Shown: positions 53,676 through 64,000, numbered from the stretch's first letter. The stretch: 64,000 nt of DNA from Phytophthora colocasiae (GCA_018806915.1 JAGKQI010000057.1:124001-188000), one strand, 5' to 3'. Notes: generated by a model from the letters alone, not told the origin. A program made the numbers and translations.

Positions 53676-55697
53676 AGCTTCTGGAAGCATGTGCTTACTT
53701 GGATCGAACCACTGTCGGATGAGGTTGTAGAACTCCTCCATCTGGCACTTGCCGTGATCGTGAAGTTCTCCGCAGCCGCGACATACGAAGAAGCAGCGAT
53801 CCGACGGATGACCCCTCTTGCCGCACTTCTGGCAGGTGAGACGCTTCCAGCAGCCAAGATCCGAATGTTTCCTGGATCCGCAGTGCGAGCAGCGCTGTCC
53901 TTCGTTGGAGAAACGTGGTCGACGATCTTGTGGCACTGGATCCGAGCTGGCTTGGGTTGGATCCGGATCCTTCTTAGGATCCGAAGTTCCTGTCTTGGTC
54001 TCTGTCGATCCGGCTGTCGTCGGGGTAATCGGTCTTTCACTCGAAGCTGCTACGTATGCTCTGCGAAGCTCACCGTCGGATCCGGAGTCCTCGGAGTCGG
54101 ATCCCTCCGATTCTACAACTTGCATGGAACGGATCGCACGCGTTGGACCGGTTGGCTGCGGGGCCGTCGTAGTCTTCGGCCGGAACTTGCTGGATCCCGA
54201 CGACGGCTTCTTCTGTCTGGATCTCGCGCGATCTCGGGCCCGCAGTACGTCTTCGAGTTGATCCGCGTCCGCAAGTCGGAGTAATGTCAGTTGGTCTGCC
54301 AGATCCGCATCCCCGAGCGTCTCGATGAAGTGTTCGACGTGCTCGCGGCGAGCTTTGGCATCTCCATCCTTGATCATCACTCTCGCACGAAGACCTGCTA
54401 CGTTCAACCGGTACAGGTATTCCAGTGGCGACGCATCGGATCTCTTGCGGGCGTGGTAGTATTGCCACGCCACCGAGACTCCGAGGCCGCAGTACTGCGT
54501 CTGGAAGGCTTTCAGCAGATCACTCCACTTCAGCCTTGTGGATCGACTGAGTTGTCTGTACCAGTTTCGCGCTGGACCTGTGAGGAGATCTCCGAAGGTA
54601 AGGCACTTTTCTTCATCCGATGCTTGATCTCTCGTGAAGGCTGACTTGACTTTACTAATCCATGATCTTGCTCGTTCCTCGTCGTGCTCCTTGCCCGTGA
54701 ACTCCTTCAGGTCCGATATCGCAGAAATCCGGATCCGTTGAATTGTGCTGGATCCTGCCGTAACGGATGCAGCAGTGGTCGTCGCCGTACGCCGGCGAGC
54801 CAATCCGTCAAGGTCGTCAGGGTCATACTCCCAGTTCTCGGGGTGTGATCCTACTGACTCCATCTCGACGTCCCGATATACAGGATCCGAAGCGCGCGTC
54901 GTGGCTCTTGGGACCGTAGTCATCTGCCGCTCCTTCAAGAACTTGTCCATGGCTGATTGGAAGTAGGCTTGCAGTCCCTTGGTGGATGCATGCGGCGGAT
55001 CCATGGCACGGGGTTGATCACGCGAGGTGTCCCGCGTTCGCGCTGGCTTGGCATCCGGGACATCAGTTGGCATACGGGCTGCCAACATCGCAGCACCTGT
55101 AGGGCCGAGTGCCATACGTCGGGGTTCCGACGAGCTGTCGGATCCTGCTTCGGACTCCGCCGAAGCGTATCGCGAGGATCCTGTCTGGTACTCTGGGGAC
55201 TGCGCCAGCTTGGACATCGGATCTCGGATCACTCGTCGCTCACCGACGAGGGGCTTCAGTCGGCTGAAGAGCGAGGCCGCTGCGATACGGATCCTGTCGT
55301 GATCCAAGCGGAAGAGGGTATCCCCGTCGAAAACACCCGCAGCAAAACCAGCTTCTTCGAGCAGGCGTAGGAGATCCAAAGCGCTGTCCAAACTGTTCGT
55401 AGACTGAGCCGGTGCCGCGATCGGGCCGGTGAGGGATCCAACCAACTGGGGTTGTAGGATCCTCATCACAGGGTCTTCCCGGAGGAAGTCCTCGAGCGCG
55501 ATACGGCGATACGAAGCCTCCAGCTGGGTCGACGACCACTCCGATTTCACCACCGGCTTCTCGTCGACATCAGATCCTGGTGCCTTCAGCTTCTTCCGCG
55601 CAGTCTTCGTCTTCTTCTTCGACGTTTTACCACCTGAGATCTGCGCGGTGGTGGTGGTGGATGAAGATCCAACAGCTTTCGCCGCTGAATCCCCCAC
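53655..55697 (-). CDS. Element B gag with zinc knuckles
   Basis: 680 residues from the ATG at 55697, about 280 bases inside the 5' LTR. The N-terminus is Thr/Lys-rich (KTSKKKTKTARKKLK). A retrotransposon gag capsid domain lies in the middle (DLKEFTGKEHDEERARSWIS, LLTGPARNWYRQLSRSTR, WSDLLKAFQTQYCG, SPLEYLYRLNVAG). Three Cys-rich knuckles are near the end (CSHCGSRKHSDLGC, CQKCGKRGHPSDRC, CRGCGELHDHGKC). The C-terminal tail is WFDPSKHMLPEAAEKMLN, directly before the frameshift signal. No internal stop, so gag looks intact in this copy. Confidence 0.9.
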   Translation of the reverse strand: MGDSAAKAVGSSSTTTTAQISGGKTSKKKTKTARKKLKAPGSDVDEKPVVKSEWSSTQLEASYRRIALEDFLREDPVMRILQPQLVGSLTGPIAAPAQSTNSLDSALDLLRLLEEAGFAAGVFDGDTLFRLDHDRIRIAAASLFSRLKPLVGERRVIRDPMSKLAQSPEYQTGSSRYASAESEAGSDSSSEPRRMALGPTGAAMLAARMPTDVPDAKPARTRDTSRDQPRAMDPPHASTKGLQAYFQSAMDKFLKERQMTTVPRATTRASDPVYRDVEMESVGSHPENWEYDPDDLDGLARRRTATTTAASVTAGSSTIQRIRISAISDLKEFTGKEHDEERARSWISKVKSAFTRDQASDEEKCLTFGDLLTGPARNWYRQLSRSTRLKWSDLLKAFQTQYCGLGVSVAWQYYHARKRSDASPLEYLYRLNVAGLRARVMIKDGDAKARREHVEHFIETLGDADLADQLTLLRLADADQLEDVLRARDRARSRQKKPSSGSSKFRPKTTTAPQPTGPTRAIRSMQVVESEGSDSEDSGSDGELRRAYVAASSERPITPTTAGSTETKTGTSDPKKDPDPTQASSDPVPQDRRPRFSNEGQRCSHCGSRKHSDLGCWKRLTCQKCGKRGHPSDRCFFVCRGCGELHDHGKCQMEEFYNLIRQWFDPSKHMLPEAAEKMLN

Positions 55698-55957
55698 CCG
55701 GCGGATCAGAACTCGCGTTCCGATCCGCGGGGGTCCCCGAAGGGACCTGGGGAGGAGGGGGAGGTTTTTCTTCCGAGTCTGTTGCCAGACTCGCCTCCTT
55801 CCTGTCGACAGAGCTCCTCCCAGGGCTCCGTCGATCCGTGGATCTAGCGTTCAGCGGTGCTGACGGCGATCCAACGACCGTCGGCACTTCTTCTCCCGGT
55901 TCTTCCTTCACTTGTACAGTCTCTTCGGACTCACGGTGATATCCGCCGTCCCCAAAA

Positions 55958-55976
55958 GATCCGGGCACGCGCACCA
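55958..55976 (-). other. Putative primer-binding site of Element B
   Basis: On the minus strand, one base after the 5' LTR, the sequence is TGGTGCGCGTGCCCGGATC. It begins with TGG as expected for a tRNA 3' CCA complement. The tRNA was not identified. Confidence 0.5.
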
Positions 55977-55977
55977 T

Positions 55978-57632
55978 TGTGGTGTAGTGGATCCGCTGGA
56001 ATGAGCAGGGATCCAACGTTCACACACGGCGCCCAGACACTGACTAACGGAGGTACTCCGATAACCGTGGGGTTGCTGAGGCTCACCTTGTGTACCCGTC
56101 AGTGGGCGGATCTGCTCTTCAGGATCGGGAGACTGTACACAGGCGTGAGGGCTTGAACGTCCTTGGCGGGGACTTGGGAGGTTGGACTTGCGTGGGTATT
56201 CCTGCACACAGGTCCTGGTTGGGGGGATCTTGGTCTTGGACTCGAAGATCTTGTGGATCCTTGGATCCGGGGTTGCCTTGGTGGCTGTGGGGTTCTTTTC
56301 CTTTCCTTTACTGTCTTGCTTGCCGCCTCCTGTAGCGGTTGGTCTTGAGGGTGTTGAGAGGTCGAGGGATCCTGCGGTTAAGCAATCAACACCGTTGGAT
56401 CCGGGGTCTTCACTAGCGTAAGGTAAGCCGGCCAAATCGGGGATCCGGTCTTAGCTGTAGCTAGGTATGCGAAGAAACTTGCAGGAAGACTAAGGGGAGG
56501 CCAATACACTATCCTCTTCCCTTGTCTTAGGTCCTGAAGAAAACCACTTGCGCACTAGAAGGTAAATTCGACTCTCTGATTTATGGTTATACAGTTCCTC
56601 ATCTTGTACCCTATCTTTCCATCGCAAATCTCTATCTTGGATCATGCTGGCTCTCCTGCAACTTCTCCACTACGTCGATGTCTTGGATCGTGAGGATCCG
56701 AGCCTGGATCCTAGGATCCGACCTCCAGATCCGAGGATCTTGGATCTGGATCTTGGGATCTTGGATCTTGAGGATCCCGGATCCTGAGTCTCGGATCCCG
56801 GATCTTGGGATCTTGGATCTCGAGGATCCCGGATCCTGGGTCTTGGATCTGGATCTTGGGATCTTGGATCTTGGATCTTGAGGATCCGGCTTCAGGATCC
56901 GAGGATCTTGGATCTGGATCTTGGGATCTTGGATCTTGAGGATCCGGCTTCAGGATCCGAGGATCTTGGATCTGGATCTTGGGATCTTGGATCTTGAGGA
57001 TCCCGGATCCTGAGTCCTGAATCTGGATCTTGGGATCTTGGATCTTGAGGATCCGGCTTCAGGATCCGAGGATCTTGGATCTGGATCTTGGGATCTTGGA
57101 TCTTGAGGATCCCGGATCCTGAGTCCTGGATCTGGATCTTGGATCTGGATCTTGGGATCTTGGATCTTGGATCTGGATCTTGGGATCTTGGATCTTGAGG
57201 ATCCCGGATCCTGAGTCTCGGATCCCGGATCTTGGATCTTGGATCTGTAAGGATCCGCACTTAGGACTTCCGGATCCGCACTTAGGACTGCCGGATCCGC
57301 ACTTAAGGACTGCCGGATCCGCACTTAAGACTGCCGGATCCGCACTTAAGGACTGCCGGATCCGCACTTAAGACTTCCGGATCCGCACTTAAGACTGCCG
57401 GATCCGCACTTAGGATTGCCGGATCCGCACTTAGGACCACCGGATCCGCACTTAGAACTGTGGGATCCGAACGTAGGTCAGCTAGGCCAAGTGGGTCCTA
57501 ACTTAGGGTCCGCCCTAGAATAGGTATCCAGTTCCGGGGACCTGTCCTTATCGTAGCACCACTGTCGCACGTCACCCATCATCGTGGTCGTTCTGCGTCG
57601 TATCCGGTTTGATTTGAATCCACTTCACCACA
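55978..57632 (-). repeat. 5' LTR of Element B
   Basis: 1655 bases, nearly identical to the left LTR outside the arrays. The 58-base GATC array (about 56690-57246) and the 21-22-base array (about 57252-57470) have fewer units than in the left copy. This accounts for the 261-base difference. It is followed by the TAAC duplication. Confidence 0.9.
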
Positions 57633-57636
57633 TAAC

Positions 57637-58468
57637 CCTATCTGGAGTTCAAACCTTCGGGCGCCCTCTCGATGAAGTCGGAATATCGTTACATTGACTT
57701 CCTATCCAGAAAATTCATTCAAGCCACGGGTCACATGGTGCAGCGTTCGACCTCTGCGACCTGTTGCTCACGTTCTACGCGAAGTTGAGTTTGTATTTCA
57801 TGCTGGATCGTGTGTGTTTTGGCTTGTAGCTTGTTGTTCAGCTGTGAGTGTGAAGAATGTAGGCCTTCGAGCATTTTCTCGTTCAATCTCATTGCGGGTT
57901 TGGCTAACATGCTCGTGGGTGTAATTCAATCGTGGGTGTAATTCAACAACTGCTGCGTTCACATGTCCAGAATGACACCTTGTTTTCGGTCCGACGCTTG
58001 GCTCCTTGTCGCTGCATATCGATCGCATGCCGCTGCATAGTGTTGCCGAATAGAGGAACTTCTTCTTGGACAGAAAGCTGCTGAAGATGGTCGCGCACTG
58101 ATACACTTCGGTTACGCTGCATCACGCCGATAGGACTGTTGCTACATTGGGCCATGGAGGCGTCCTCTTGGTTCTCTTGTGTTGGAGATTGCCCATAAGG
58201 TTGAAGCATTGCCCTTGGTTGAGGAAGTCGATTTGTGACCGTGCGAGAGAGCGAAACGAAAGATCCGCGACGATTCGTGTAATTAATGACTGATCAGAGA
58301 AGTGAAGTTGCTGTTTCACGTTTTCAATTAGTTTTAGTATTCGTTTGCTTCCTCCCACTTAAGTTGTTGCTCGTTTGAACTCTAAAACATCAGGAACTAC
58401 AGTTCCTGGGGTTTTATTGTTCTTCCGTTTCACAGAGAAGTCGACTTCTTATTTCCTTCATTCAAGCC
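57637..58468. other. Stretch between Elements B and C with decayed coding fragments
   Basis: Right flank of the Element B insertion site. On the plus strand a short frame (YLEFKPSGALSMKSEYRYID) follows the TAAC. On the minus strand there are fragments such as RDHLQQLSVQEEVPLFGN (57943-58209) and a segment from 58358. They are bounded by stops, and I do not recognise them. They could be the other part of the gene split at 40805 or older transposon remains. Confidence 0.35.
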
Positions 58469-58760
58469 ATGATGCGACCGATTCGGTTGGGACTGCTGAT
58501 GCAACTTCAACCACCGCCGCCGCTTCAGCTGTTCGCTCAGTTTAGATCTAGACGGCTGGGAAGCGGACCGTTCCTGGGTAAGTGAACAGTACATGAACTA
58601 TGGCTACGCGATTCTAATGCGAGTGACGATGATTGTTGTGGGCAGAATGTCATCCAGTGAAGCCAACCCGCGGCGCAGTGATCAACGTCAAACCAATTAA
58701 GCTGTTAGTGATTAGGTCTCGCTGCACCAGCATGCTGGGTGCACAAATCAACAATACTCT
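58469..58760 (+). pseudogene. Short two-exon gene cut by Element C
   Basis: ATG at 58469-58471 opens MMRPIRLGLLMQLQPPPPL, a basic amphipathic start that could be a mitochondrial presequence. A GTAAGT...GCAG intron (58578-58645) joins in frame to ECHPVKPTRGAVINVKPIKL and runs without stop to 58760, where the Element C LTR begins. Family not recognised. The clean splice and open frame suggest a formerly working gene interrupted by the insertion, but the evidence is limited to about 75 codons. Confidence 0.45.
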
Positions 58761-60188
58761 TGTGGTGGAGCGGATCTGGCCAAAATCTGGTTGAGGCCGA
58801 TCGCGATCGCCACTTGCGCCCAGACACCGACTAACGGAGGGGGTCCCCCGATGATCCGTGATCTTGCTGCGTGTAGTGTTCACCTTGTGTACCTGTCGGT
58901 AGGCGGGTTACGCTCTTCCAGGTGACTTCTGAAGATGTCTTGGGACGAGAAGAATGTCTTGGGTGACGCAGGGGTGTGAGATAGCGGCGTGGGAATACTT
59001 CACTCTACCTCGGAGGGGTTGATCCGAGTCACAGGCGAGTTCTCGAGCCTTGATCCGGTCGCCTGGTCTTCGATCCAGGTCTTCCAAAGGTCCAATGTTG
59101 GGGATCTGGTCCCTTCCTTTACGATGCTTGCCGCTTCCTATAGCGGGTGTCTTGATGGTTGAGAGTCGACGGGATCGTCCAGCCAAGCAGCCAATTCCTT
59201 CCGATCCGTAATAAGCACTTAAAGGATAGATCACCAGATAGGGTAAAACTGGCCAATATAATATCCAGAATTAACCTCTATACTAGATCTCTTCTCCTTA
59301 CCTTTATCGATGCCGGTGGAATGTAATTCCCTGTTCCAGTCTTGAGTGAAGACACTTGTGGGGTCCAGAGCAAATTCGATTCTCCCGGTTATTCCTATGC
59401 CTGCTAGTCCCATCTTCAACTGCTATCCTACCATCGCCTGACATCTGGCTACACAGCTGCTCTCCGATCTCCGATCTCGATCTCACCTAACCCTTGATCG
59501 CGATCTCGATCCGCAGTCTCGGTCAGCCATCTTGAACAGTAGTCTTGATCCGCCGTCTTGAACAATGATCTTGATCAGCCACTTGATCTCGTATCCCCGT
59601 GTCGTCGATATTCAAGATCGTGATCTTCCTGAACTTGAACATCGCTCCTCCGTGCGACCGATGCTGCCACCATTGTCCGGACCAGAAATCCCCTCTAGGG
59701 ATGATCTCTGCATGACCGCCTCCTTGGATACCCCTTGAATCTCCTTAGGCTTAACACGGTGTGAAACGTCACTGATCTTGCAAAATTCCCGCTGATCGTT
59801 GGATATTCTCTCAGCGGCACCTCATGGTCAGGTCGTCGTCGATCCACAATAGATCGCGCCGGCCCCGATCCGCCGCTGCCTTGATCTCCTTCTCATACGA
59901 TCTCAGGCAAGGTGTCCTCTTCTCCCCCAGTGCTGAGTCACTACGTGGGACCGTGCGGCGGGGCTCCCTGATCGCTTAGTCTCACTCGACCAAGTTGTCG
60001 TCCATCATCCACCTGCCCGCTGGAGAGATCAAGACGATTATCGACCTGGATCCATTTGTCAGCTGTCGTTCGCGCAATCTGGGGTCATCAATCGACATCT
60101 CGCTTCGCCAGAGATCCCTGTCGCTTGATCCGACTCTCTCTGGGCCCGACGTTGCCTTTCTCGGATTTCTTATTCGCGCTTCACCACA
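58761..60188 (-). repeat. 3' LTR of Element C
   Basis: 1428 bases, plus-strand TGTGGTGGAGCGG...CGCTTCACCACA. It is the inverted equivalent of the solo LTR at 37644-39042. Its ends resemble those of the Element B LTR (TGTGGTGTAGTGGATCC...CACTTCACCACA), so B and C are related families. It is dense in GATC but lacks the long arrays seen in B. Confidence 0.88.
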
Positions 60189-60318
60189 TCCACCCCCAGC
60201 CTGCAAGTTGGTCGGTCCGTCTCGGTCCACTTCAGGTCTCAATTTCCAATCTTCCGGCCAAGGCACAAGTTACTCCAGCAACACCCCGACTACCATCGCC
60301 CGACTCCCTCCTGCCCCA

Positions 60319-62875
60319 ATGAGTCAACAAGAAAGTGACCCTGGGAGCGATTACTTGCCCACACCTCCCGACTCCCCAAGATCTCCTGACGGTCCGCCAT
60401 CTCCCAACTCCGGTATTTCGCGGCGTTCGTCAAGTTCGGCTCCAGATCCAACACGCCCTCTCTCATCCGACGAGGCCGGGCCTTTGCCAGGCGATTCAGG
60501 GCGGGATCGTCTGATGCACGAACGCGATCAGCTGAGTCGTGAAGTCATGGAACTTCGGGCTCATGTCGACGCCTTGGAGCGGTTCCTGGCGGATCAACAG
60601 GACGAGTCACAGAGGACCGGGATCGTCTAACAGACGAGGTAGAACAAGCCACTGACGAGATCCAAGATTTGCAGGCGGAAGCTCGGATTCATGCTTGTGA
60701 TCTGGCCGAGGCGAAACAAGACTCCATCACCGCCAAGGCCAGCTATAACCGGATCTCGACCGATCTTGCGCGTCTCCAACTGGATTCCAGCCCCACGCCT
60801 TCGACCGGGGCTCCCACCCGACTGGCTTTGGCCGAGCGAGATCGGGCTCTAGCGGATTTTGCCCGAGCAACCTCCTCCTTGACCAACGTCGTTGCCGAAC
60901 GCGACCGGATCCTCGGTCAGCTCGCCTATGCCAACTCCGAACTGAATCGAGTTACTTCGGAGCGTGATCGCTTACTCGCGGAGCGGGACCAAGCAATTGC
61001 AGATCGAAACAAAGCGCGTACGGATCTCAGCACCGAGAGACAACGATCCAATCGTCTGGGTACGCATATAACTTAGATCTCCTTTTTTACCTGATCGTCA
61101 CCTGATCGCGATCGCTCACATTCTTTCTGTTGTGGAGGATGATCTGATCGGTACCCACGCCGAAGTGCAGGAGTTAGAGGCGAGTCTTTAAGCGCTGCAA
61201 GAGCGTTATGATCAGGCGGAGGGGGACGTATGGGCGACTACCAACGTCGTGACCGAGATGGTCTCTCGGCTCCACGCCGCTCAAGATGAGCGGGGGGTCA
61301 AACGCACTCTCAGTCCTCCTCCATCCCCTGCTGCCTCGCCTCCGCATAAGATTTCGCGGACGGAACCTTCTCCGGCTGATCACGGTACCGTTACACCCGG
61401 CGCCCCCGCTGGTGGCCAACCTGGCGGCCAGCCCCAGGAGACCGGGCCCGAAGAGATGCGTGAGGAGGGTCCAGATCCATTCGATCTGGGCCCCGAACCG
61501 GCGATCTCGACAGGGCCAGATACGGAGAAACCAGATCGTGCCCGAGCTACTTCCCAGGTCACCGCCGAAACATCTTCTCCGAAGAAGGGTGGCACGAATC
61601 CGTCCAAACGCCGACCCGATCTGGAGAATGACGATGGCGGAGAGGATTCCGACGCTGGGTCCGACAACGCTCTTCGGGCTATGATACTCCAATCGCGGTC
61701 GTGATACCCCCGGCATGGAAATCCTCCTCCAGCGTCCGGTGATCAAGAGGCACCCACTCCTCGGACGCCTCCGGCACAGCCGACGCCTCCAGGGGGGCGG
61801 TTCTCCACAGACCCCGATCCCATCTCCTCAGGGATCACCGAGGGGTAGTCCGGGCGGAGGGGGCTCTCCCGGTGGAGGATCTCCGGGTGGCGGCTCGCCG
61901 CGCCCCCAGCTGCAACCTCCTCTGTTCGCGATCCGCTCGTCCATTCCTGGCTATGCGAACGTTCGGCAGTTCGCGGCCGGTGACGTCTTCCCTTGGGATC
62001 CGGTCTTCGTTGGCACCTTGTCGATCGTCGGTATTATCCTTTCTACACTGGCCAAAAGGCTGCTGCTGCCTCTCGGATTCCTCTACCCAGCGAGATCTCC
62101 GGCTAACCGACCCCCCCCCTCCCCCCGAGCAGGGATTGGTTGGTTGGCCAACCTGATCACTGGGCCCAACGTACAGGCCCTATTTGCCACCCGACCCTGG
62201 GAGGTACTCCGCAACCGACCAGCCCCCCTCACCTTCGATCTCGATCTACATCGTCGTGCTGGAACTCCGCTGTGGCAGATCGCGGATGCCTATGCCACCT
62301 ACGAGTCGGATCACCTGCCGGCCTTCTGGGAATCGACCCATTATCTCGAGATCATGAAGGCGATGTACGAAGCTGATCCAGATCTTCATCGGTACTACCT
62401 CGAGCGTCGGCAACGTCGTAGCCGTACCGGAGAACGTTGGCGGCAACAGTTGGAGCGATTCCTGCCCATGATGCGCGCGATGTGGGCGGACATCGATCTT
62501 CTGCTCGATCCCTACTTCCTGCACTTCCCCACCATCCGCGACCGGGTACACTGGTATCCCGGATCGGTCTCCCGAACGGCCAACCTGGCCCAGTCGACTC
62601 TGAACCGACCGGAGCCCACCGATCTGATCTCTGCGTTGGCGGAGTGCGATCAAGAGGACCGTTGGCGCAACCATTATCGCGACCGACCGGCTGACCACCT
62701 GTCTCGGCTACCCCACGGCTCGAAAACAAGTTTAATCCGCCTGCTCCACCTACACCCCCTGGGACTCCCTGATCTCGTGATCTCGGCCAGTCCGGAGGTG
62801 ATCAGCCGATCAGCATGCCTACATGTCCTTCATCACGATCCAGTACTTCACCGCGCGATTCCGACTCCAGCTTAA
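60319..62875 (+). pseudogene. Antisense ORF of Element C: coiled-coil protein with conserved C-terminal domain
   Basis: ATG at 60319-60321 (MSQQESDPGSDYLPTPPDSP), 131 bases inside the LTR. Segments 60319-60630, 60669-61076, 61249-61704 and 61715-62875 lie in different frames. The protein text carries on across the indels; for example EDRDRLTDEVEQ follows directly in the next frame at about 60612. The order is acidic/Pro-rich start, coiled coil with ERDRxLxxL repeats, a linker with KISR and KRRPD basic patches, a Gly/Ser/Pro repeat, and a C-terminal domain. That domain has LFATRPWEVL, AFWESTHYL, DLLLDPYFLHFP, HWYPG and DRWRNHYR. The motifs match those of Element B in order and spacing. Confidence 0.75.
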
Positions 62876-63136
62876 CCTCCGTTCAATCCCACGTAATTTT
62901 CCCAACTTCCGAGATCAGCGTTCTTCTCCTTACTTGCTCCACAGTTTCGATCCCCATTTAACATCTTCGATATCTCCACACCTTCCATCCAATCACTCCG
63001 GTTTCACATGCATATACAAGAAAAATATAAAATCTCCACGAAAAAATTTAAAACCTCCACATCCGATCCAGATAGACATCCAGATCTGCATCCGCGATCT
63101 CGGCGTTGTGACCCGGTCACATCGCCCTCTTCGCGT

Positions 63137-64000
63137 CTACACCTCTTCATGCGACTGCATCACACCAAACCGATTTCGGTTAGCATGATCACGTAGGAAC
63201 GCGCTCAATATGGCTCCACAGTTAAGATCAGCTTCGTCGACCCAAGTCGGCTCATCATAACCGACCCAGTGCACCAGGAATTCACGATAGATCCGGCCAT
63301 AGCGAGTTCGCTTCCCACTTCGCATGTCCGAGATCCGTTCGACCTCGTACTCATCGGCGTCCAGATCTGGGACCCAACTGTCCTCCGGAAGGAGGATCAT
63401 TGAAATCGAGCCGATCTGTTTCATCCACCGTCAACCCGATTCGCGGTCGATCCGGAAAGTTCCGTACCAGCTTCAGCTTAGAGACATGGACCACTGGGAA
63501 GATATGGTAACCAGATCCCGCGATCTCCAGCTTGATCGTGAATTCATTGAGCTTCTCTGCCACACGGAACGGGCCGTGCCAAAGGTGAGCAAGTTTACGC
63601 GTATATCCTTCCTTCACACGATCTAAATACAACCAAACCCGGGATCCAGCTTCGATCTGATGCGGATCGACCTCCTCATTGTGCCGATCGGCTCGGTCTG
63701 CAATCGCCTCTCGTGGCTTAGTGTTGACCTGTTCTCGCGACTGCTGGTAGTATATCTGAATCCGATATCTCCACCGTCTTGGGTCGCGATCGTGGCGTCT
63801 GGTCGATCCGATCGGGATCGTTGCTTCCCATCCGTGTACCAAATAGTGAGGGGTATCTCCCCGAACCCGATCGTGGGCCGTGTTAATAGCAAACGTCAGT
63901 CGCTCCGCGCATTCATCCCAGTCCTTCTGATCGAGATCTTGAACATACATCTTGATCGCCCTAGTCGCCGTTTGCACCATCCGCTCCGCAGTCCCATTGG
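63137..64000 (-). pseudogene. Element C integrase C-terminus and chromodomain, partial and frameshifted
   Basis: From the window edge to 63351 the frame reads GTAERMVQTATRAIKMYVQD, then LTFAINTAHDRVRGDTPHYL, AHLWHGPFRVAEKLNEF and VHVSKLKLVRNFPDRP. At about 63390 the frame changes, and 63137-63424 continues with LLPEDSWVPD, YGRIYREFLVHWVGYDEPTW and DEADLNCGAILSAF. This is the chromodomain and end of pol, matching Element B closely. The catalytic Asp residues lie beyond the edge. Confidence 0.85.

Larger units (their letters stand above)
40806..57632 (-). mobile_element. Element B: giant Ty3/gypsy chromodomain retrotransposon with antisense ORF, 16.8 kb
   Basis: TG...CA LTRs at 40806-42721 and 55978-57632 are flanked by a TAAC duplication (40802-40805, 57633-57636). 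The element reads on the minus strand: gag, protease, RT, connection RNase H, second RNase H, integrase, chromodomain, then a tandem array. After that comes a long reading frame on the opposite strand, just before the 3' LTR. LTR lengths differ by 261 bases because of repeat number. The LTRs otherwise differ by only a few small indels and substitutions, so insertion is fairly recent. Frameshifts between RT and RNase H make this copy non-autonomous. GATC and GGATCC are extremely frequent throughout. Confidence 0.93.
58761..64000 (-). mobile_element. Element C: Ty3/gypsy retrotransposon related to B, cut by the window edge
   Basis: Only the 3' part is visible: 3' LTR at 58761-60188, antisense ORF, then the C-terminal end of integrase with chromodomain on the minus strand. 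The integrase region is roughly 70% identical to that of Element B by eye, and the layout is the same. It lacks the large 21-base array of B; only 260 bases separate the antisense ORF from pol. The left flank ends CTCT, which should be found again after the distal LTR. Both strands have frame changes, so this copy is probably dead. Confidence 0.88.

Overview
The window looks like nuclear DNA of an oomycete, most likely a Phytophthora species or close relative. Evidence for this is the compact genes on both strands, the short GT-AG introns (about 45-80 bases), the GC-rich exons, and Ty3/gypsy retroelements next to a tight gene block. No rRNA, tRNA, CRISPR or bacterial-style operon was seen. Exon joins were worked out by eye from splice sites and frame continuity; no alignment was run.

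Bases 1-25,600 are gene-dense, with thirteen genes and little spacing. In order they are: a BMT5-like Rossmann-fold protein with a C2H2 finger (partial); a PTGR3-like reductase; a 3-mercaptopyruvate sulfurtransferase; a mucin-like membrane protein; an unknown helical protein; quinolinate phosphoribosyltransferase (NAD synthesis); a Mei2-like RNA-binding protein with an N-terminal B-box-like finger; a RAD16-like PHD/SNF2/RING repair ATPase; a GGNBP2-like protein; a Saf4/CCDC130 (Yju2 family) splicing factor; an unknown acidic protein; DGAT2 (triacylglycerol synthesis); and an eleven-exon protein joining a DEDDy exonuclease, a YbaK-type domain and a Mut7-C domain. Several convergent pairs are only 13-50 bases apart.

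Bases 25,900-64,000 are almost entirely transposable elements, some nested. Element A (26115-36206, plus strand) is a Ty3/gypsy element with 1011-base LTRs that differ at one base. It sits inside a Tc1/mariner-type transposase gene with a 4-base duplication (AAAG). A solo LTR (37644-39042, duplication CAAC) splits another reading frame. Element B (40806-57632, minus strand, duplication TAAC) is a giant 16.8-kb Ty3/gypsy element. It has gag, protease, RT, two RNase H modules, integrase and a chromodomain, plus several GGATCC-rich tandem arrays. Element C (58761 to beyond the right edge, minus strand) is a relative of B.

The most interesting observations are: (1) B and C both carry, between pol and the 3' LTR, a long reading frame on the opposite strand that encodes a coiled-coil protein with a conserved C-terminal domain; (2) B has a GTTAAAC heptamer, a stop codon and a 9-bp stem at the gag/protease junction, which looks like a programmed -1 frameshift signal; (3) B and C are saturated with GATC/GGATCC; (4) the exonuclease-YbaK-Mut7-C fusion.
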